Positions 60,501-64,000 of a stretch of 64,000 nt of DNA are shown here, in pieces (within the stretch, counting starts at the first letter, position 1; each line of letters begins with the position of its first letter). The DNA is from Progne subis subis. Taxonomy: Eukaryota; Chordata; Aves; Passeriformes; Hirundinidae. Below the pieces are notes generated by a model. It saw only the letters and a program-made list of their open reading frames with translations. It was not told the origin of the DNA and ran no database searches. Location: the NCBI GenBank assembly GCA_022316685.1, contig JAKJHU010000014.1:2785001-2849000 (forward strand), read 5' to 3'. The position numbers and the translations under genes were made by a program.

Positions 60501-61612
60501 AGGAAAGGCAATTCTGAAGTATAACAAACATCATTTACCATCTCACCCTGGGAGACATGCAATCCACCTCACTGTAATTCTGATAAAATATGAACAGTCC
60601 TCAGCTGGAAATAAGGTGAGTGGTCAGAGCACTTTACATAACTCAAGACCTTCAACACCCAGGGGAAGCATTGCTGTAGAATGAGAAGCAAGGATCCTAA
60701 CCCACTCCAAGCAGCTATTTTAAGCCCTCTAACTCGCCAATAGAGACAGAGCTTATGGGAGAGTGAGCTATAAGCAAACCCCGTGCCTTCCATATAGCTC
60801 AGGTCAGAAGTAATTAAGAGTCTTTTAAAGATGCCAGACAAACCACAGACAAACAGAGGTTATAAAGCACAGGTTAATATGCAGTGATGGTAGGGAAGAG
60901 CAGGGAACATGAGGCTGTATGCGCACACCTACGAGTGGGGAAAGGCTAAACGAGGGGCAGTGTGTGTCTCTAGAATCCAGCCTTAATTTAAGCTAAGCTT
61001 AAGATCCCAGGCCAGGTCAGGGTTTAACTGTACAGGAATCTCAGGATGAAAAGTAATCCTGTCACCCTGAGATGAAACCTCATAGGGAAAATAGACCTTC
61101 AGCAGCTTCCAGCCAAATCTAAGCCAAACCCAGTAACTGCACACTTGAAAGGAAGGTTTCAAAAAAGTATTTAGCTATGTACAGTGTGCACAAAACATGC
61201 AGACAAAATGTACATGATACACGGAAAGGAGAAGTGAAAAACATCAGTGAAAGTCAGGAAGGAGCTGCCTTTAAGGTCTGACTCTTTAGGGCTTCTGATT
61301 CATCTCAGAACTGAAGCTACAGGATTGGTTGGGATCCAAGCACCTGGATTTGACATCCAGCCCCAAAAGTTAATGTGTGCATTTCAGTCACTCAGGACTT
61401 GGAGTGTGTCTGAAATGCATTACCCAAATGAGCACAAGAGACACAAGAGCTGCAGGGATGGTTCTTTGGGAAGCCACAAGTCTCACCTCTACCACGTGGC
61501 GTTTCAGGTGCAGGTAGACACACTGTCCTGTTTTCCGGTAATGCCTTTCGATGTGTTCCCTTCCAAATCCCAGAAATGTGTTCATGCACACATAGAGACC
61601 TCCTTCTGAATC
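25472..61612 (-). CDS. USP13: USP13 ubiquitin-specific protease, exons 2-21 of 21 (810 residues)
   Basis: Twenty coding exons join without a break into 810 codons plus TAG. The human protein is 863 residues, with 56 encoded before this point, so only exon 1 is missing. In fragment numbering, the N-terminal cryptic zinc-finger region is about 1-42 onward, and ZnF-UBP is about 151-213 with Cys155, Cys158, Cys175 and His188. The USP catalytic core has its nucleophile Cys289 in LGNSCYLN (human Cys345). UBA1 is at about 595-637 and UBA2 at about 671-711, both inserted in the core. General-base His770 lies in MSGHYVCH (human His823). USP13 removes ubiquitin from substrates reported in mammals such as PTEN and Beclin-1 complexes, and acts in ERAD. 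All catalytic residues are present, so an active enzyme is expected. USP5 is the close paralogue, but sequence and the PEX5L neighbour favour USP13. Confidence 0.96.
26182..26266 (-). CDS. USP13: USP13 exon 20, catalytic His box
   Basis: This 85-base exon completes an Arg codon (Thr in human), then encodes [20 protein letters not shown] and CHLRKEG. GHYVCH holds the general-base histidine. The acceptor is GAAACAG and the donor AG|GTGAGT. Confidence 0.96.
27861..28023 (-). CDS. USP13: USP13 exon 19, end of UBA2 and acidic insert
   Basis: This 163-base exon enters at phase 0 and ends at phase 1. It encodes [20 protein letters not shown], then [20 protein letters not shown] and [14 protein letters not shown]. 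Compared with the human sequence as I recall it, the acidic segment is three residues longer. This accounts for 810 residues here against 807 in human exons 2-21. Confidence 0.95.
28481..28647 (-). CDS. USP13: USP13 exon 18, inter-UBA linker and start of UBA2
   Basis: This 167-base exon completes Asp and encodes [40 protein letters not shown] and [15 protein letters not shown]. The first third is a variable Ala/Gly-rich linker, and UBA2 starts at QPPEE. Confidence 0.96.
29626..29769 (-). CDS. USP13: USP13 exon 17, UBA1
   Basis: This 144-base exon is phase 1/1. It encodes [40 protein letters not shown] and IAHMEEP. The UBA signature MGFP and the C-terminal helix are intact. The donor is GTCAGT, a non-consensus form. 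Confidence 0.96.
30488..30514 (-). CDS. USP13: USP13 exon 16, 27-base micro-exon
   Basis: This exon encodes nine codons' worth of sequence (D completed, RMTNNFVE, first base of Ser), phase 1/1. The flanking acceptor TTTTCAG and donor GTACGT are good. It was needed to join exons 15 and 17, and it corresponds to human DRLMNQLIDPS just before UBA1. Confidence 0.88.
31615..31705 (+). mobile_element. CR1 retroposon fragment, 3' end
   Basis: The sequence carries the CR1 3' hallmark GGTTGGAACTAGATGATCTT, then GGTCCCTTCCAACCCAAATC and the terminal ATTCTGTGATTCTAT octamer-like repeat. It lies in USP13 intron 15, antisense to the gene. Confidence 0.85.
31907..32029 (-). CDS. USP13: USP13 exon 15
   Basis: This 123-base exon is phase 1/1 and encodes the Asp completed from exon 14, then [20 protein letters not shown] and [20 protein letters not shown]. 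Its length is a multiple of three, so skipping it keeps frame. Confidence 0.95.
32371..32459 (-). CDS. USP13: USP13 exon 14
   Basis: This 89-base exon completes the Lys codon and encodes [20 protein letters not shown], then GLDWIPKKL. It is a beta-strand segment of the USP fold (YLVVQIKKF). The donor is GTATGT. Confidence 0.95.
32839..33013 (-). CDS. USP13: USP13 exon 13
   Basis: This 175-base exon completes an Asp codon and encodes [40 protein letters not shown] and [17 protein letters not shown]. It leaves at phase 2 with the donor GTAAGT. Confidence 0.96.
34090..34165 (+). repeat. GTTT-rich simple repeat
   Basis: TTTG/GTTT units run from about 34090 to 34165 in USP13 intron 12. In the sense of the gene it is A/C-rich and lies about 170 bases after the exon 12 donor. 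Confidence 0.85.
34334..34487 (-). CDS. USP13: USP13 exon 12, GC-rich
   Basis: This 154-base exon enters at phase 0 and ends at phase 1. It encodes [40 protein letters not shown] and [11 protein letters not shown]. Third-position GC is high (42 of 51 codons counted) and several CpGs are present, unlike its neighbours. Confidence 0.96.
35767..35892 (-). CDS. USP13: USP13 exon 11, QQDAQEF motif
   Basis: This 126-base exon is phase 0/0 and encodes [20 protein letters not shown], then [20 protein letters not shown] and VE. QQDAQEF is a core USP motif near the active site. Third-position GC is low (13 of 42 codons counted). Confidence 0.96.
35893..39014 (-). other. USP13: USP13 intron 10
   Basis: About 3.1 kb of AT-rich intron with small simple repeats. 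No exon or transposon was recognised. Confidence 0.7.
38720..38737 (+). repeat. (GTT)n microsatellite
   Basis: About five GTT units lie in USP13 intron 10. Nearby, at about 37776-37790, is a short AAAC repeat. Confidence 0.8.
39015..39108 (-). CDS. USP13: USP13 exon 10
   Basis: This 94-base exon completes a Met codon and encodes [20 protein letters not shown], then [11 protein letters not shown]. It leaves at phase 0. Intron 9 between exons 9 and 10 is only 252 bases. Confidence 0.94.
39361..39432 (-). CDS. USP13: USP13 exon 9
   Basis: This 72-base exon is phase 2/2 and encodes [20 protein letters not shown], then NTQ, with split codons at both ends. Its length is a multiple of three. The donor is GTAAGT. 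Confidence 0.94.
40883..41070 (-). CDS. USP13: USP13 exon 8, catalytic Cys box
   Basis: This 188-base exon enters at phase 0 and ends at phase 2. It encodes [20 protein letters not shown] and continues to [20 protein letters not shown] and [19 protein letters not shown] is the USP Cys box. The nucleophile is residue 289 of this fragment, which becomes 345 after adding the 56 human exon 1 residues. Confidence 0.97.
42613..42707 (-). CDS. USP13: USP13 exon 7
   Basis: This 95-base exon completes the Asp codon and encodes [20 protein letters not shown], then [11 protein letters not shown]. It leaves at phase 0 with the donor GTG|GTAGGA. Confidence 0.95.
44862..45070 (-). mobile_element. CR1 retroposon fragment, antisense
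   Basis: On the + strand it reads CATAGAATATGCTGAGTTGG, then AAGGGACCCATCAGTATCAT and CTTGGTGCTGTGACCACTTC, the reverse complement of a CR1 3' end, truncated near 45070. It lies in USP13 intron 6, in the same orientation as the gene. The divergence looks moderate. Confidence 0.85.
47220..47404 (-). CDS. USP13: USP13 exon 6, ZnF-UBP zinc finger
   Basis: This 185-base exon encodes [40 protein letters not shown] and [20 protein letters not shown]. The four zinc ligands Cys-x2-Cys...Cys...His are intact. In USP5 this finger binds the free C-terminus of ubiquitin. In mammalian USP13 it is reported not to bind ubiquitin well. Here the finger has CGRWFF where human has CGKWFF and USP5 has CGRRYF. 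Confidence 0.96.
47645..47787 (-). CDS. USP13: USP13 exon 5, lead into ZnF-UBP
   Basis: This 143-base exon enters at phase 0 and ends at phase 2. It encodes [20 protein letters not shown], then [20 protein letters not shown] and NGVRIPP. The donor is AG|GTGAGG, and the split Ser codon is finished in exon 6. Confidence 0.95.
48206..48327 (-). CDS. USP13: USP13 exon 4, acidic linker
   Basis: This 122-base exon completes the split Asp codon and encodes [20 protein letters not shown], then [20 protein letters not shown]. The donor is the non-consensus GTCAGT. The start differs from human (LDTDD versus LEISS). Confidence 0.95.
51551..51583 (+). repeat. Poly(A) run of 33
   Basis: An uninterrupted A run lies in USP13 intron 3. 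No recognisable retroposed sequence precedes it. Confidence 0.9.
54955..55560 (+). mobile_element. CR1 retroposon fragment, about 600 bases
   Basis: It starts near ATGAGCCAGCAATGTGCCC, includes the CTGCACCTGGAGTG block and the GGCCTGTTCAGCCTGGAAAA block, and ends with GGATTGGACTTGATGATCTC and CCCTTCCAACCCC before ATTCTGTG. This is the 3' part of a CR1 element, with the reverse-transcriptase end broken by stops. It lies in USP13 intron 3, antisense to the gene. Confidence 0.88.
57412..57472 (-). CDS. USP13: USP13 exon 3, basic linker
   Basis: This short 61-base exon encodes [20 protein letters not shown] plus the first base of an Asp codon. It was located by its match to the human linker ([14 protein letters not shown]). 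The acceptor is TTTCCAG and the donor GTATTG. It is easily missed because an A-rich opposite-strand frame overlaps it. Confidence 0.92.
57473..61486 (-). other. USP13: USP13 intron 2
   Basis: About 4 kb with T-rich runs at 58036-58062 and 58331-58346 and an A run at 58875-58892. No exon or transposon was recognised. Confidence 0.7.
61487..61612 (-). CDS. USP13: USP13 exon 2, N-terminal zinc-finger-like region
   Basis: This 126-base exon is phase 0/0 and encodes 42 residues beginning [20 protein letters not shown] and ending HLKRHVVE. It matches the human exon 2 region ([19 protein letters not shown]). The donor is GAG|GTGAGA. Confidence 0.95.
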
Positions 61613-64000
61613 CTGCAAGGAATGACAAACAGTTACAGCAGGGAAGGAACTGAATGGGACAGGAAGGGCCCAGCACACAGGAAAATATCCCAAGAATTGC
61701 AGACCCTTTCTGTTATCAGGTATGCACTTAAAATATGGCTTTCATAGAATATTATGGTGCTTACACTATCAGTCCTCTAAGAAATTTCCCCATCATATCA
61801 CATATCAGAACACATCATCCCACAGCCCACAGAAACTCTGTGAAATGAGTTGCCTTGCAACTACAGATTAATGAGTGTCCAAATTGGAAATCTAGAAGTT
61901 AATCTTGAAAAATTCCACCCACAGAGGTTCATAGCAAAGAAATAAGCATGAGCATTTATTTGAAATAGCAGAATTTCTTGTGGGCATTTGATTGCAAGCA
62001 TTCCAAACCATAAGCACAGCAAAGCTGATGGTCCAGGGACTCTGCCACAGCTTCTCCAATTGATCACAATCTTGTCTGAGTAAAAAAGATCTCAAGTGAC
62101 CTCACAGCCCTTCAAACTGGATAACAAAAACTTGGTAAGTGTTTTGTGTGCATTCTTCAGTTTCTATCAGGGATCCTCTCCATTCACTCAACTACAGAGC
62201 TTGGAGACAAGGGCATTACAAAGGGAATCTAAAGATATATATTCCTGGTGCTGATCACAAATGCTGACATTTCAGTAACATAATGTATCATCACTTTTTG
62301 CTCTCCCCAAAACTGGGTGTTGATGCTGGCTGTTACCAGGGTCTTGTTCAATTTCAGCGCTGCTCTAAGATCTCTCCTACATCAGACTGCCAGGAGGACT
62401 TTCAGTCATCTGCTCATTGGTGTTGGATCAATTTTTTCAAGCCCTCTAACACGTATTGTTTTGAGTAGGTGGTGCATAACAAAGATTGAGCCTTTCAGAA
62501 GCTCTGTGACCTTCCTTCTATTGTGAGCGCGTTTGTGCTATTGGATAGCACAGAACATCTTGTGTTAAATTCCCCAAAGAACATGAACTACACTCACTCA
62601 TAGGCACCTCAGAAGTAAATTATTATAAATATATATATATGAAAGTAAGGATCATTATCTCCAGAAACAAGTCATATTAGACACACACATGCTGCCTGCT
62701 CTTCTATCCTGCACCACAAACCCTTCTGCGTTCCCTCTTTCTGTGAGAGAGTCATGGATGTGTCCTCTACAAGATGATCCTAGAGGTACCAGTCTAAATA
62801 AAAACACATAGTGTTGTCACTCTAGGGTCTCAGGAACTTTGTTTGAAGTTTTGTTTTCTTGGAGATCATCCTCTCTTTTTCTGGAGGGAATCCAAGAGAC
62901 CATTGAACCATTTCTCAGGCAGCCTATGACAACAATCTGACACTTTCAGTATAGGAGCTAAATGTAGAGTCTGAGTAAGTTGGTTGTGGTTACTAACAAA
63001 ACAGTTGTTTCTCCAAGTGAACACAGGAAGAGTGTTCTCCCCCACAGCTTGGAAAGAAGTGGACAGACTGTTCAAAAGCCCAAAAGGTCAAAGTAAAACA
63101 GAAGACTGTGTGAAAAAGACACCTTTATAGATGGCTGAGCAAAGGATTAGGCCTCTGTTTGGTGCTCAAAAAACACTCAACTCTGATCTAAGACAAACTT
63201 TGTGCTGGTAAATTTAATCCCACTGAGGATACAAACAGTTCTGGAAGGAATGATATTTTACATCACCTGTGGCATGTAAATCTTTCTATATGACGTTCAT
63301 TTTAGATATGTGTGAAAGTTTCCTCCTGCTGGAGGAAGGCAGCTTATCTCAGGAACTGGAGACACTATTCTACAGCAGAAAAGTATAACTTGTCCTGACA
63401 GGCAAAACCAAGAACTTTAGCTGGGTATTTTTTTCCCCTCATTCTGGCTTGAGGATGCAACAGACACGTAGTGTGAAGTTTAGGATAAAGTAATGTATAA
63501 ACATTCTCTTCCCTTACCATTCTGATCTAAAGGCACAGGTAGGGCAGAAGCTTGTACATGCTCAGGCTCCATCACTGCCCAAAGGCCACTCAAGGGCAGA
63601 TTAGTCTTCTCACCTTCTAAGCAGAAGGAAAAGAGATTGCTCCTCACTGTATTTCTTCCTGTTCTTTGCTGCTAAGGTGACTGTGGTATGCCAGGTGCCG
63701 TATTCAGAGTATTTAAAAATGGGAAAAAGAGCTTCTCTTACTTATTTAGACACCAATTTATGTTCGGAGGAAGGAAAGAGGCAGAGAATCCACATGGAAA
63801 GAGAGGTAAAATGCACCAGTTGCTCCCCTCAGACTCAAAACCAGAGCAAAGCTGGTGAGTGAGAGGCAAGCACAAGCACCAGTCCATGAGGACAGAGAGA
63901 GACGGATCACCCCCTCATTCCACACTGCTAGTGGCACCCACAGCTTTCAAACACCACTAACCTGATCAGGATTTGAACTAATGACCTCCATCCCATTACC
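61613..64000 (-). other. USP13: Part of USP13 intron 1
   Basis: AT-rich sequence up to the window edge. No GC-rich first exon or CpG island promoter was found, so exon 1 lies beyond 64000. A short (TA)n lies near 62625-62640. Confidence 0.7.

Noticed and set aside
63960..63990. tRNA B-box-like GTTCAAATC on - strand at the window edge
   Set aside because: The flanking bases do not form a T-arm stem and no A box or anticodon arm could be placed.
1..64000. CRISPR arrays, operons, prophage or other prokaryotic systems
   Set aside because: The sequence is intron-rich vertebrate DNA, and no direct-repeat/spacer arrays or compact gene runs are present.

Overview
This window is vertebrate nuclear DNA, almost certainly from a bird. 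Evidence is two split protein-coding genes with GT-AG introns, AT-rich introns and intergenic DNA, scattered 5'-truncated CR1 retroposons of the avian type, and no SINE carpet. It holds the 3' part of PEX5L (TRIP8b / PEX5R) on the + strand and nearly all of USP13 on the - strand, arranged tail to tail. The human order at 3q26.33 is the same. I assembled both genes by hand from splice sites, reading phase and remembered family sequence. No search was run.

Layout. Positions 1-925 are the end of an upstream PEX5L intron. Eight PEX5L coding exons lie between 926 and 13154 and encode the last 384 residues: a linker, the seven-TPR domain and the C-terminal helical bundle, ending at a TAA. A long AT-rich 3' UTR probably runs to a poly(A) signal near 19317, with an unusual GC-rich block at about 15600-16700. 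Positions 19340-23930 are intergenic and nothing was recognised there. The probable USP13 3' end is at about 23980, where AATAAA is followed after ten bases by about 49 A residues in the genome (minus sense). USP13 coding exons 21 back to 2 run from 25472 to 61612. They encode 810 residues in one unbroken frame, covering the N-terminal zinc-finger-like region, the ZnF-UBP domain, the USP catalytic core with two UBA domains inserted, and the His box. Exon 1, with the start codon and promoter, lies beyond 64000.

The two proteins act separately. PEX5L is a neuronal TPR protein that binds the C-terminus of HCN channels and resembles the peroxisomal PTS1 receptor PEX5. USP13 is a deubiquitinase. 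Their adjacency is of evolutionary interest because their paralogues PEX5 and USP5 also lie close together, on human 12p13, which suggests an ancient duplicated block.

Repeats: three CR1 fragments (31615, 44862, 54955), an (AAAAC)n and A/C-rich tract at 10469, a GTTT tract at 34090, and several poly(A)/poly(T) runs. I found no tRNA, rRNA, CRISPR or prokaryotic feature. The many short ORFs outside these exons look like chance.
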